64,000 bases of DNA from Flaccisagitta enflata (GCA_965153355.1 OZ231126.1:33728001-33792000); one strand, 5' to 3'. Shown: positions 1 through 12,149, numbered from the stretch's first letter. The notes: generated from the sequence alone by a model not told the origin. A program made the numbers and translations.

Positions 1-698
1 TAGAAGAATCTCTACAGTAGACTGGGCCATAGAACTAATCAGCTAGTACTATGAAATACGAAAAGAAATCTTAAAGCTAGGCCACAATTTAGATTTCTCT
101 TGCCTTCCAAATGATAAAGTTGTATAAACTGCATTATACATAAAGATGAAAAAAACCGTAAGTTATTTCTCATGTATGACATTTTCAGTGGGGGCGAGAG
201 AGGGGGACATCTCCATATAGTATGGGGGCCCAGGGTTCAGGGGGTACCGGGGGTCCTGAGATAGGAGAAATAAAAATTGAAAGAAAAAAGAAAGAAAAAG
301 AAGAAAAAAAGGTATAAACAAGAAACAAAAAGTTAAGAAAAAAGCTTCATTTGAGTCAAATCAAAACCAGTACATTTAGAAGTCCCAGCTTTTTGAAGAT
401 TCATTTCACTTTTAAACAAGAATGGAATCAAATCAAGATAAGGCCTCTCTAAAGATGGCAAACAATTTTTTTAATAAACTAAAAATTTATACGGATATTC
501 TAATGTGTAATTTCATTATTAGAAATTTGACCGCTAAAAACTGAATATGTGGATAGTGGAAAGGGGGGGGGAGGATTAGTGGGGGGATGGCCAAGGGGGC
601 CAGTGCAGTAGGGGGGCCTGCCATTTCTCTCGCTGTTGGATATTCCTATAACATTTCTCATTTACATGTATCCTCTCTTCCCTTTGTATCGCCATCAG
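1..698. other. Upstream flank of first gene, no exon recognised
   Basis: AT-rich sequence in which I find no convincing exon. Two G-rich patches stand out (about 188-256 and 559-617), each with several runs of three or more G that could form G-quadruplexes. The second lies just before the polypyrimidine tract and CAG acceptor at 696-698. Either the gene's 5' exons lie outside the window or I failed to see them here. Confidence 0.5.
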
Positions 699-1004
699 GT
701 TTCCATATTCGACTTTTCCTCGGATCACAAAACGGCGTTGGCCAAGCTCTTGATGGTTTTCCTGGCTTTTTGTCGAGAGCAGCCTCGAAATCAGATCGAC
801 GAGAGATCGAAAAAAATCGATAATGCAACTCAACTCAATTCGCGAGGACCGACTCTCGCTGATGCAGGAAATGATCCATTATTCAGCGCGATGGAAAGAC
901 AAAGAATCAAAAAACTTTGGAGTCAAATTCGAAAAGATCAATGCCTCATACAAAAAGTTCTGAGGGCTTGGTTCATCGCTGCACCAGCGTTAAGGCAGAA
1001 AGTA

Positions 1005-1053
<49 letters not shown>

Positions 1054-1334
1054 ATTGTTACTGTTGTAGTTGTTGTTCTTGTTCTTGTTCCTGTTACACC
1101 CAGGCTCAGACATAGTTGTTGTTGTTGTTGTTGTTGTTGTTGTCGCTGTTGCTGTTGTTGTTATTTTTGTTGCACCCGAGCTCAGGCAAAGTTTGTTGTT
1201 GTTGTTTCTTTGTTGTTGTTTTTGTTGTTGTTGGTGTTATTTTTATTGTTGCTGTCGTCCTCGTTGTTGTTGATATAGAGGTGGCGTTTTTGTTTTGTTT
1301 TTGTTGTTTCTTTGTCTTCGTCGTCGTCGTCGTT

Positions 1335-1373
<39 letters not shown>

Positions 1374-2048
1374 GAGCTGTATCGTCGTATTGTTTCTGTT
1401 GTTGTAGTCATATTTGTTGTTGCTATTGTTACTACCTGAGGTTAATCTCTTATTGATCCGCATAAGGTGATCCTGCCAAGAAAGATCAAATCCTCGTCCT
1501 TTGTGGAAATTCTGGAATCTTCTGAATTTCTTGACCGTTTCCGTTATCTGTTCCCGCTTCTCAACGTCGTCGTCGACAAAGTCGACTTGACAGCATCAGA
1601 GAGTCTAGTCGACGCCATCATCAACTTCGACGTCGAGATTCGATCCTGTTTCGTCAACTTCCGTCACGAAGAATTTCGAGTTTTTACCGACGCCCTCGTC
1701 AGTTGTCTCCGTCAGAAGGTGCTCTCGACGCCTTCGAAAGAGAACCCAAAGAAGATGCGAGATGCGGACGCGGAGCGCCTCGTCGACGAATTAGAAGCCT
1801 TTGGAAAATTCCTGGACTTCTTGGAGGAAGCGATGGACGACCGGCTGCGGGCAATGGAGGCGAAAAGATGGCAGTGGGCGAGGCTCGTTGATGAAAAGCA
1901 GAAGCAATTTGTGGAGGATGAGCGGAAGAAGCTAGTTGTAGAGGAGGATGAGAAGGGAGAAAGCCAACGAGGAAAGAAAGACGGGAGAGGCGATCACGAA
2001 AGGGAAAATGTTAGAAAACAAGATGGAAATCGGAAAGAGCATCTGCTG

Positions 2049-2085
<37 letters not shown>

Positions 2086-4393
2086 TAGAACAGCCGCGTA
2101 ATTCTCCTAGTGATGAGATAGAAACGAAATCCAATTATAGGGAAGCGGGCCCTCTTTTACAAAAGACATCCAATGAGAATTGCAATATTAACAATGACGT
2201 AAATAGTACTGAGGCTCAGCGAAGTCAATCCGACAACGTCACCAATAACGCCATGAATCAGGACAACAACGAAAACCTCGCCGTCTTCGCCAATTACGCC
2301 AACGTGTTTGAATCGATGGAATGGGGAATGAAGAAAAAAGACTGCGGAGCAAAGGACTGTCCTAGAAATGGTCAGCAGCAGTCGCCGCAGCAGCAGCAGC
2401 AGACGTTTGAAGGAGGACCGAATGGTGGCGCCGCATCTACGGTTCCTGATGCATTTCATGGTTTCTCCGGTGCACGTCTCTGTCTAGATTTCGATGTCTT
2501 GAAAACTGCGATTGGCGATCGATTAAGAGTGGCCAGTGCGGATGTTCATGATTCAGGAGGAGGAGGAGGTGGAGCCGGGCTACGCGACAGGGTTGGAGGT
2601 ATGCATGTTTTCACTCTCGTCCATCCGTGTGTCTTTTTCCTTGAATCTAATTGTTTGTGTGCGACAAAGCACCTCTATAACTGGCTGTGTCTGTTGGTTG
2701 GTCGGTCTGTTGGTCGGGTAACGCATTCGTTCGACGATCCACATGTTGCACCTTATTGGCCTACTTGTCCTTGTTCAAGTATAGTCAAACGAAAACCTGG
2801 ATTCTTAGACAAATTAGCATTTCTTGATACAGATGACCTTCATTCGTGGACGGTGATTCCAAATCCTGCTTTGCTCCTTTGTGCCACGCGAGATGGGCAC
2901 GTTCCGGGAATGACATCCGGTGGCGTCACGAGAAGTCAAGACGGCGCCATAAATGCACCTACATCCGGTTTTGCGGGGCAAGGTCAAAAATGGTCAAGTT
3001 TCGAAGCAGATCAAGTGACGTCGGGAAACATGTTCCCTATGGCAACCAAACAGCGCCAATCCGGCAACAGCGACAGCATCTTCCTACAAGAGACCGCCAA
3101 AGACATTGTCAATGCAGCCGTTACACACGCCGTCAATCAATATGAAGGGGAACAAATTGTCGTCCAGCAACAAATGTCAGGACCATCTTGGAAACAAGAA
3201 TCATCGCAACGCGCCTCGGCTGAAAATAATCAACGACAATCATGGAACCAAGAACCACCTCAAGTGTCGAGTAGTCAATCTCCGATCGGACTCGCATCCT
3301 CGAGGGAAATGAATATGGGTCAAGAGAGGCCAAGTGACGTTGGAGTAATCGACCGAGCGCCGTCCCCACTCATCACCAAAGAGGCTACGGCCGCGAAATC
3401 AAATTCGCCGCTAACGAAGCAACCGACGAGTAGCGGAGTCTTGAAGAACACCGAAAGTGGGGCATCGCCGGGATTTCCCACCGTCCCTCCCATCACCGGC
3501 GACGCTACCAACTGCCCAGCCAGTAGCTGCAGCGCCGCAAAAGCAGAAAAGATCAAGGAGATTTTCCAAATGGTCGCCGCGGAATTGGCGGAAATCGTCT
3601 GTTCCTGTCAAACGGCGCCGACTTCAGCGCCAGCGGCGACGGCGTCTTCTTCTGCGAGGACGACCGCGTCCAGCGCCGCCGTGAATGAAGAATTTGATAG
3701 AACTCTGAATAGACAAGTGAGTTTCGGACGAGATGTTCGAGGTCTGTCCTGGGAAGAAGTGAATAGAGAAGCGAAGAATCCATCTGGTGGCGGGATGGTT
3801 GGTAATAACCGATCGAGAAATTCGAGCGGAGCGATGGGGGAAAATTTGGAGGAAGATATGATTGGAGGAAGGCGTTATGACCAGAATTGGAACGAAAATG
3901 CGACAGCGTTTGATTCTGTGGGGAGAATAAAGAAAATGGATGGAGATCGGAGAAATGCGGGGAAAGAGGGAAGGAAAAAAGATAACGCGACAACGAGAGT
4001 AAGAGATTCGAGACAAGCGTCGGCTCGCGCAGCGGCTCGCGATGAGTCACGTGACACTCACGTCAAGGAATCAACAAAAGTAGAAGATGAAAACGTGACG
4101 ACAGAAAAAGAAAGAAAACTTGGAATAGAAGAAGAGAGTCAGGCAGAAAAGGCGGATGAAAGTCAAGCGGACGAATTCTTCGCGTCGCTTTTTGACATTT
4201 ACATGAAGAAAATGAAAAAGACGGAAAAAGAAAAGTTGTTGGACAGAGGGAAAAACGCAGGTGAGGAATGGAGGAGGAGATGAGTGAAAACGCACACAAA
4301 GAAAGGAGGAGAAGAGTGAAAACGCACACAAAGAAAGGAGAAGAAGAATAAAAACTCACACAAAACCAACCTCCCTCACACACACACACACAC

Positions 4394-4481
<88 letters not shown>

Positions 4482-5794
4482 GAATTTGGATAGTGAAAAG
4501 GGAAAACCGTTCGCACCAAGTTTTTTGATCTCATAAATGTCTCATATGAATAATTCATGTTCACTATTGATATTTTTGTATTTCCATGAAATGTCATTCA
4601 AAAACCGCCATCATCTTTTTGCTCCCGCGGCGTGACAAAGATTCAGCGGAGATCAAAGGCGAGGCCAACGACCGCAGATGCAAAGCAAAAGGGAAGAATA
4701 ACAACCATGGAAATCAAGGAAGGGATCATCGTCTTCGTCGTCGTCGTCGTCGTCATGGTGGCGAGAGCGAAGGAAACACCCGCGGAGATGTGAACAAAAA
4801 TAACAACAGCGCCGATTGTTGCGTTTGTCCACCTGGTGAGGTCACGTTTTATTTCTTTCTTTTATCTTTTATGCGCGTCCCCGCCTTCCTGTTATGTCTG
4901 TCCAGCCGTTAGTTGGTCTGTCGGTCGCCGGTCGGTCCGTCCTTTTATTTCTCTTGCCCCCTGTTCATTCACTCTTTCAGCTTCTTACCTATCGCTAGAG
5001 GCGATGAATCATGATGTATACACTGTATGTGACTAGTTTTTGGTTGTAATAAATACATTGAAATGTGAGAAGCATGTCAAAATTATATTGGATTTTAATA
5101 TTGTAGCTGTGCGCAATTCTTGCCAATGCAAGCCGCCGACGCCGCCGGTGCCGGATACGCATCCGTGCTGCTGCCTGGAGGCGGAATGCGGATGTCCAAC
5201 GGACGACACTGATTGGATGCCGCCAGAAGATGAGTACGCCAGCGACGTCATCGACGGCGCTGCAGCGGCGCCTGAATGCCGCTGCGACGACGATTGCGAC
5301 TGCGACAACGCCGTCCTTCGGAGTGGCAAAGACTCGGCGTCATCGGATTGTCAATGCGGTCCTCAATGCGAATGCGACGGGGAAGAGGAGGTGGAGGGAG
5401 GAGAAGGAAGAGCCACTACGGGAGGAGACGTCTCTTCGAAAATTATGATGATGGTAATCTGATCTTTGTAGATGAGTGATTTCTATCATTTCTTCTATTC
5501 TTCGTAACTATAAGCGAGAGGTTAGCTCATTTGTACCTAATGTCTTTCTTCCTCGTCCCTCTCTGCCCACTACTACTGTATGCCCGCAGAGGCTTGTTGG
5601 TGTTTTTTTTTAACTTTTTTTCATCACCGACAAGAATAGCCGATTGACATTTTGTGTGCTCTACATGATTGTAGGAATTGGTCAATGCCTTTTACTCGAA
5701 TATGTTGGCGGTTCAAAGTGGGGAAGTGGATCCAAAACGAAGTTACGATTTAGAAGACTATTTCAAGAATGAAAACAAACTCTTTCTTGGTTAA
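699..5794 (+). CDS. Unrecognised coiled-coil/low-complexity protein with CxC-rich tail (partial, 5' end missing)
   Basis: Six exons join in one frame: 699-1001, 1467-2598, 2833-4260, 4641-4835, 5107-5453, 5675-5794, with the stop at 5792-5794. Every junction has GT-AG and matching phase (0, 1, 1, 1, 0). The visible part encodes 1174 residues. Residues 1-101 are helical and basic. From about residue 230 there is a charged, probable coiled-coil stretch rich in E, K and R, then a poly-Q run near residue 293. Exon 3 is low-complexity with one helical segment (EKIKEIFQMVAAELAEIV). Exon 4 has a run of arginines and a CCVC motif. Exon 5 carries 15 cysteines, mostly as CxC or CCC in acidic sequence, resembling metal-binding cysteine clusters; that role is inference. 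I do not recognise the family. An acceptor precedes the first exon, so the start codon lies upstream. AATAAA occurs at 6037-6042. Confidence 0.8.
1002..1466 (+). repeat. Intron made almost wholly of TTG/GTT trinucleotide repeats
   Basis: Between the donor (gtatgt at 1002) and the acceptor at 1466, the intron is mainly TTG repeats with interruptions. The repeat starts within the donor hexamer itself. Long open frames on both strands here are repeat artefacts. Confidence 0.85.
2599..2832 (+). mobile_element. Intron containing a hairpin-tailed short element (~2640-2785)
   Basis: The intron (gtatgc donor at 2599, acceptor ending 2832) happens to remain open in the exon frame. Its middle matches 43861-43985: hinge sequence, TTGGTCGGTCTGTTGGTCGG, then AACGCATTCGTTCGACGATC and CCTTATTGGCCTACTTG. 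Because this is a dispersed repeat, I treat the segment as intron rather than coding sequence. Confidence 0.65.
4372..4480. repeat. (CA)n microsatellite in intron
   Basis: A nearly pure CA run in the intron between exons 3 and 4 of the first gene (4261-4640). It makes spurious Cys-Val open frames on the minus strand. Confidence 0.95.
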
Positions 5795-6036
5795 CTAATA
5801 ACCAGCGCTATCAGTAAATGCCATGGATGTTAAAATAGCAAAGACAAAAAAAATAATAGACGATAGAATTTAATTTCATTGTAATAGCAGTAAATAACGC
5901 ATGGAGTAGGATGAAATTGGTAATGTAAGTAGAGTAGATGTTAATCGTAACCGGATAAAAGGCGCGAGCCAGGCTGTGAACTGTATTTTCACCCTTGACC
6001 TTTGTCGATATCCGATTACGGATTTTATATAAATGC

Positions 6037-6042
6037 AATAAA
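6037..6042 (+). terminator. Candidate polyadenylation signal AATAAA of first gene
   Basis: AATAAA lies about 240 bases after the stop codon at 5794. No closer canonical signal was seen, so this is a plausible but unproven 3' end. Confidence 0.4.
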
Positions 6043-6152
6043 GAATTTAGAACGATTCTTCTCAATTTTTTCTTTGGCGTTAAGACAAAGGAGGTTCTAA
6101 GCACAGGCGCATGTGTGTCGGCAAAAAGTCCTAGCTATCGCCTGCTTCGCGC

Positions 6153-6345
<193 letters not shown>

Positions 6346-6407
6346 AAAGAGAGAGAGAGTTAGACGGACAGTATGACAAAATGACTCAATGAGTATATGA
6401 GGATATG

Positions 6408-6413
6408 TTTATT
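6408..6413 (-). terminator. Polyadenylation signal AATAAA of small secreted protein gene
   Basis: The minus strand reads AATAAA about 30 bases after the stop codon at 6443-6445. This supports the terminal exon chosen for that gene. Confidence 0.6.
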
Positions 6414-6442
6414 TCAAATAGGGTATTGTTGTTTCACGCAAC

Positions 6443-7553
6443 TTACTTTCCCAGAAATCCGCCGGAGATGCACCATTTCAATGATCGCAATTCTCTGCAT
6501 GGGGTGTCCCCGACATATGGATTATTGATGAGGTCGAAGAAGTAGTCGCATTCTTCCTTGTAACCGGTGACCATGGAACAGTCTCGGTTTCTGCAAAAAG
6601 GAAGAATTTAGGAAATGCTAGAGGACGGATTTGACGCGAGCGTCCGACCTTCACTAGAAGCGTCATCGTATCTCTTTAGGGTGTGTCCGGCGGTCGCGGT
6701 CGACCCGTCGCTCCATTGATCGGAAAAGGCTGAAGGCTTTACGCTTCTCTAAAAAGCCACGCATATGACGCAACGAGTCACCCAAGCAGGTTTGTTGTTA
6801 GGGAAAGGTTTTACCATCAAGCAAAGATCCTTTAAGTTCCATGACAATTGGGTGCTTCACATAGCAAAAGTTGCTTATTTCTTTTCATCCTTTTGACCAT
6901 TTTTCTTTTATCAAAAATCGTTCATCTTCCGTTTTCTAGAGAATTGTTTTTGAGAGCCTAATTTGTATATTGCAGTAGAACAAAAAAATATGCTGATCTT
7001 TTTTTAATTAGCTTTTACAAATTTTTGTTCTTTAAAGAATTGTTAATCTGCCTTTTCACAATCTCTTTTGTAACTTACGCTGTGATATTTTAATCTATTT
7101 TTATAAAAATCATGATTTTCTAAAGCTAACAATTGTTTCTTTTGTAACAAGACTGCACAGGATTTTGCTGAATTCTGGGAAATCTGAGTAAACTTTAAGG
7201 CCAAAACAAAAACGGAAGATGAAGGAATTTTGAAAAAAAGAATACGGTTATCTTCATGATTTCTTTCACTCCGTATTGGGTTAGCGGGACGAGAAGAAAA
7301 TCAAATTTTTTGCTATGCGAAGACCCCAACCATGACAATCTCGAGATAACTTACTGTGGCTCGACATCCTGACACTGTGGTCGTTCGTCGTTGCACGTGC
7401 ATTCGTAATTCAATGAGCGGCGAAATCTAGTTACACTGCGTCCCGACACAATCGCAAAAACCGAGCATAAAACCGCCGCCCTGCAAATCGTCTGTTGTTA
7501 TAGTTTACGCCTTTTTCTCACTTTCGGTATTTCGCTGTCTGTCTCTCTGTCTG

Positions 7554-7632
<79 letters not shown>

Positions 7633-7662
7633 GAGCAGCATCATTCCAATTTTGGAAAGCAT
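6443..7662 (-). CDS. Small secreted cysteine-containing protein, 101 residues
   Basis: Three minus-strand exons: 7662-7631 (ATG start, 32 nt), 7480-7355 (126 nt) and 6590-6443 (148 nt with TAA). Donors are gtaatg and gtaagt; acceptors are tttgcag and tttttgcag; both junctions are phase 2 and stay in frame. The product begins with a textbook signal peptide (MLSKIGMMLLWAAVL, then CSVFAIVSG) followed by a basic RSVTRFRR stretch that could be a furin-type propeptide site. The mature part holds seven cysteines (ECTC, QC, DC, EC, PC, WC) and aromatic residues. I recognise no family. It could be a signalling, defence or matrix peptide. The stop overlaps a perfect gtaagt, so continued splicing cannot be excluded, but the AATAAA at 6408-6413 argues for termination here. 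Confidence 0.75.
6591..7354 (-). other. Second intron of small secreted protein gene
   Basis: AT-rich intron sequence. I see no exon, repeat family or RNA gene in it apart from short A/T runs. Confidence 0.5.
7559..7624. repeat. (CT)n microsatellite next to a splice donor
   Basis: About 33 CT units. Read on the minus strand, the GA run starts about six bases after the first donor site of the small secreted protein gene. Confidence 0.95.
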
Positions 7663-8028
7663 GGCTGACGCTTATATCAATGTTTGTTTGACAGTTTTGT
7701 TTTTTTGTTTTGCTCGTGATGTTTTTTTTTTGTGCAAAAAAAAAAGAACTTGAGACGTCCACCACAAAAATTGTCGTGTTTCTTGAAAAAAACAAATGTT
7801 GAAACGCAGAAGTGATTTTATTTTCATAGACACAAAAAAATCGTTGTCAGTGGCACTCTTTCCTTACGACTTATCTGATAAGTGATATCTCTTAACGCTG
7901 CAACTTTATTCGACTGTAAACAATTTTGTGTTATCTTCAAGAGCATGCAGATGTGAGTCAATAATTGAGTCTTGGATTTTTTTAGTCCAAAAGTAATCTT
8001 TACATGGTCACTAACGTCATTGTGATCT

Positions 8029-8062
<34 letters not shown>

Positions 8063-8084
8063 CATAATTATTGTTATTATTATT

Positions 8085-8125
<41 letters not shown>

Positions 8126-8487
8126 TATCATTAATTTTATAATTATAGTTATCATAATTATTATCATTATTATCATTATTATCATAATTCTTGTTGTTGT
8201 CATTGTTGTTGTTGTTGTTGTTCATGTTGTTGTTGCTGTTGTTGTTGATATTATCATCATTTTTGATGTTTTTGTCATTTTTGTTGTTATTGTCGTCATG
8301 TGTGGGTGACGGTGATATTAGTGTGGATGACATCCATGTGTTAAGAAATATCATCGATTCTCTTATCATTGCTAATTGTTTTCTGTTGATTTTCCCTGGG
8401 CGATAGCTGCCACTTACGATACTGTAGTGCCACTGCGTGTGGTCTTGTTTTTGTCAGCGACGGAAACATTTCTGCCAGACTATGAAA
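7663..8487. repeat. Gene flank with ATT/ATC/GTT trinucleotide array (8030-8300)
   Basis: The flank upstream of the minus-strand start holds a TATA-like TATAAG (minus strand, about 7671-7676). From 8030 to about 8300 it becomes a compound trinucleotide array of ATT, then ATC, then TTG repeats. Open frames here are pure repeat translations. Confidence 0.8.
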
Positions 8488-9588
8488 GTGAGCGGTCAAA
8501 TACCCGCTTGCCCAAAACCCTTTGAAAAAAAAAAAATAAATAAACCGTCTCCAGTTTTTTGCACACTGGTCCTAAAAAACGTGTAGATTAAGAATATCAA
8601 CTTCATTTTTCTCGATTGCGAGCCAAAAAAATTAGAAACACTTTTTTTAGCAAAAAATGGTAGTTTTTTGCTTAAAATGGCATGTTTTTTACTTTGAAGA
8701 AAGAATATGCCTTTTCTAAAAAATAATGTCATCTGCTGAATAGTTACGAGAAATTTCGTGAAGTTCCATTGACGTTTAGATGCTCAAAATGCATTGTATA
8801 AGTTAGAAATTTGAATAAGTAGGCTTTGATGATAAAAAATAGTCTAAAAAACCTAAAAAAATGTTAGATCTTATGAAAGTGTACCTCCCCACCAATTTTC
8901 GGGCTTCCATGATGAATTTTGGCAGAATAACAACCAAAAAAACAATTTATGACAATATGCAAATGAGTTTTTGGCAAAAATTGCGAAAATCTCACTAAAA
9001 CTGCTTTTCTATTGAAATTATGATGGTTTTTGCCAGAGAAACCTGCTCTAAACTTAAAAAACTTTCTATCTTAGGAAATCCACAATTTTCGCTAAAAAGC
9101 TCATTTGCATATTGTCGTAAATTGGTTTTTTGGTTGTTATTCAGCCAAAATTCATCATAGAAGCACGAAAATTGGGAGGGAGGTATATTTTCATAAGATC
9201 TAACATTTTTTTAGGTTGTTTAGACAATAATTTATCATCAAGGCTTATTTGTTCAAATTTCTAACTTTTACGATGCATTTTAAGCATCGAAACGTCAATG
9301 GAACTTCACGAAATTTCTTATAAATATTCACCAGATGACAATCTATCTTTGGAAGGGCATATTTTTTCTTCAAAGTAAAAAACACATGCCATTTTGAGTA
9401 AAAAACTATCATTTTTTGTCAAAAAAAGTGTTTCTAATTTTCTTGGCTCGCAATCGGGAAAAATGAAGTTGATATTCTTAATCTACACATTTTTTAGGAC
9501 CAGTATGCAAAAAACTGGAGATGGTTTATTTTTTTTTTCAGAACTCTTGAAATTGAGCTTTTTGGCTAGCGGGCATTTGACCGTGAGG
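8488..9588. mobile_element. Foldback element with ~500 bp inverted arms
   Basis: The left end (GTGAGCGGTCAAATACCCGC) is mirrored at the right end (GCGGGCATTTGACCGTGAGG). The arms (about 8488-8990 and 9077-9588) stay similar throughout, including TTTGCATATTGTC and the TTCACGAAATTTC blocks. The centre is about 9030. No transposase is present, so this is a non-autonomous foldback or MITE. Divergence between the arms is modest (scattered substitutions and small indels). Confidence 0.85.
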
Positions 9589-9689
9589 CACATTCAAGCG
9601 AGAAAGTGTAGTCATTTTGAGCGTCAGTAATTAACCATAAATTGCTTGCCTGTGCCTGTGCTTGTGCTTGCCTGAACTTGCCTGTGCAT

Positions 9690-9711
9690 GTGTGTGTGTG
9701 TGTGTGTGTGT
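9690..9711. repeat. Short (TG)n run
   Basis: A TG run inside otherwise plain sequence (9600-9900) that shows nothing else I can name. Confidence 0.7.
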
Positions 9712-9924
9712 TTTTCTCGCTCGGTCTCTGTTTCTCGCTGTTGCTGTCTGTGCTGGTGCTGTTATGAGGCCGGACAGGGGCTGTAATGCTCAGAAATCAT
9801 TATTTCAGCCAATTTCGAGTCGTCTGAAATTTTGCGTTACGGACCTTCCTTCAAACCTTACCTTCAGACACACCCTCTTATAGCAAGCAATCAAAAACTA
9901 ATATATAGAATCAGGTTTAAACAA

Positions 9925-10422
9925 GGTCAACAAACCTTAGTTGCGTGGTAATAAGGGTAATAAAGGTAATAAAGGTAACTAAGGTAATTAAGGTAATAAA
10001 GATAATGAATATAACTGTAAGTACCTATATCTTCCTATGATTACCCATAGTTACCTACAACTACCTGTAGATACCTAAAATTACCTACAATTACATTAAA
10101 TTACCAATAATTATCTATAATCACCTATAATTACCCATTATTTCCTATGTTTCCTGAAATTACCTCAATTTATAGTCCCAGACAACTTTTCTGACTTATA
10201 TGATACAAATAACTAAAATACCTTTATTTACCTATAATACCTAAAATAACCTATAATTACCAAAAATTACCTATAATTACCTTTAATAACCTTTATTAAC
10301 TTTTTAAACGACTATAAAGCCTATATTTCAAAAATGTAACGGACCGACCGACAGACCAACAGACAGACCGACCAACCAACAAAGCGGCTTCTAGAGTCGC
10401 GTTCACGCGACTAAAAAAACAA
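9925..10422 (+). mobile_element. Hairpin-tailed element with GGTAATAA / ATTACCTA inverted simple repeats
   Basis: From 9945, GGTAATAAA-like units are followed by ATTACCTATA-like units in inverse sense, so the interior can fold back. It ends with a CCGA/CAGAC-rich run, a hairpin (GTCGCG...CGCGAC, 10398-10413) and CTAAAA. This is the terminal pattern of the dispersed hairpin-tailed family. Confidence 0.6.
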
Positions 10423-10599
10423 GACCAAGTAAAGGCCTATAAGTACGCCTCACTTGATTGAGAATTTGTGAATGAACGTTTTTGATGAATGAATGAATGA
10501 ATAAATGAGTGAATGAATGAATGAAAATGAATGTGGTAAGGCACGAAAGGTGATAGGAATGAAGAAATACGTCAGAATCAGCCGTTTTGCTTATTTCAA

Positions 10600-10751
10600 A
10601 CGTTTGCGTGACCGACCGACCGACCGATCAATCAACCCACCAACCGACAGACATGACATCTTATAGTCTATAATATAGAAGTGCGAGGACGCACTTAAAA
10701 ACATTAATTAAATAAGAGTGAAGTAAAACTGGTTTGAAAAAGAGAGAGAAT

Positions 10752-10839
<88 letters not shown>

Positions 10840-10840
10840 T
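10600..10840 (+). mobile_element. Hairpin-tailed element end plus (GA)n run
   Basis: ACCGACCGACCGACCGA, then a TATAG-containing hinge, a GTGCG...CGCAC hairpin and TTAAAA (10605-10703). A pure GA microsatellite follows at about 10741-10836. Confidence 0.65.
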
Positions 10841-11160
10841 GAAAATTACAAAAATCATCCAATTCCTTGCCTCACCTGCTTCATCAATAATCCGACAGAT
10901 AATGCCTTGTCATTCTGTTTTTTGTACCTTACGACTTTTCTTATTGATAAAGGATAGTTGTGAGGGATCCGAATTAAGCACCATTGAGACTGAGAGTTCC
11001 CAAGACCCTCATCCTTTGTTTTTGATCTACTTTTTTTAAAAAAAGCAATGTTGTCCCAAGTCATGTACATCATGATGAACCGCAAAAGCTTTGTTTCTTT
11101 GTTTTTCTCGAGGGCAAGCGATCGAGTGTAGTCAGGTGTCATACTCGTGTTTCTCCTTTT

Positions 11161-11791
11161 GGGCAGCGGCCCCGAAGGGGCCGATGACCTATGCTTTCAC
11201 ACAGGGGAAATTTCTCCTTCTCCTTCATCTTCTTCTCCTACGTCCCCCCCCCCCGGCCTTGGGACCCAAATCCTAGCTTCAAGACCCAAATCCTAGCTTC
11301 AAGGCTCAAATCCTAGTCTCGAGGCTCAAATCCCAGTCTCGAGGCTCAAATCCCAGTCTCGAGGCTCAAATCCCAGTCTTGAGGATCAAATCCCAGCCTT
11401 GAGGCTCAAATCCCAGTCTTGAGGCTCAAATCCCAGCCTGGGGCTCCAACCCCAGTCTTGAGGCTCAAATCCCAGCCTCAAGGCCCAAATCCCAGCCTCG
11501 AGGCCCAAATCCCAGCCTCTTGGCTCAAATCCCAGCCTCTTGGCTCAAATCCCAGCCTCTTGGCTCAATTCCCAGCCTTGAGGCTCAAATTCCAGCCTTG
11601 AGTCTCAAATCCTAGTCTTAAGGCCCAAATCCTAGTGTCGAGCCTCAAATCCCAGCCTCAAAGCTCAAATCCCAGCCTCAAGGCTCAAATCCCAGTCTCA
11701 AGGCCCCAATTACAGCCTCCAGACCCTAATCCCAGCCTTGAGGCTCAAATAAAAACAGCATAGGTCATCGGCCCCTTCGGGGCCGCTGCCC
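11161..11791. mobile_element. Foldback element with ~65 bp TIRs around a tandem 20-mer array (copy 1)
   Basis: The left TIR starts GGGCAGCGGCCCCGAAGGGG and continues through GACCTATGCTTTC. The right end is its inverted copy (GCATAGGTCATCGGCCCC...). Between them, 11265-11755, about two dozen head-to-tail copies of a ~20 bp unit (GAGGCTCAAATCCCAGCCT and variants) are packed without spacers. No protein is encoded. Confidence 0.85.
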
Positions 11792-11819
11792 CTCTAACCA
11801 CCACACACCCACACACTCT

Positions 11820-11876
11820 CATAGGGGCAACGGGTACCGCTGACCATCTAACGCTTTTGCGACTATTCTCTAAGCG
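11820..11876. repeat. Boundary module GGGTACCGCTGACCATC
   Basis: This module flanks the right end of foldback copy 1 and recurs at 17369, 18547, 22757, 47384, 48424 and 55684, always beside a copy of the same foldback family or within about 1.1 kb of one. It is probably the outer part of that element. Confidence 0.6.
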
Positions 11877-12149
11877 CTGTATGGCTGAGCGACTTTTGTT
11901 TTTGCTACTCTTTTCAGTTAATAAGGACCAGTAAAATTTATCTAAGGCTGGGACCTCCTGAATTTTTTGCAGATTTAAGGCTGAAGTATGTCTTTAATAA
12001 AGAGGAAAAAAGTTGTTAATGCTGAGAGAAAGAGAATACATAGATTTCAAGAATCATCACCAGGTGCAAAGTTCTGGGTAAATTGTTCATTTCTCCAGAG
12101 GAGCGCCTGTCCTTATAGAAGATTAATGTTTCTGGTTTATCTTTGGATT

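Noticed and set aside
636-698. In-frame extension upstream of the first exon, including an ATG at 636
   Set aside because: A strong polypyrimidine tract and CAG at 698 mark an acceptor; the upstream residues do not resemble coding sequence. An alternative start at 636 is still possible.
2599-2832. Coding continuity through the 2599-2832 segment of the first gene
   Set aside because: The segment matches a dispersed mobile element and is bounded by a good donor and acceptor in matching phase, so it is treated as an intron that happens to be open.
8000-8369. Asn/Asp- or Ile-rich open frames on both strands
   Set aside because: They are ATT/ATC/GTT trinucleotide repeats; no splice or start context.
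11265-11755. Regular ~20-bp repeats resembling a CRISPR array
   Set aside because: Units are contiguous without unique spacers, lie between inverted repeats, and the genome is eukaryotic.
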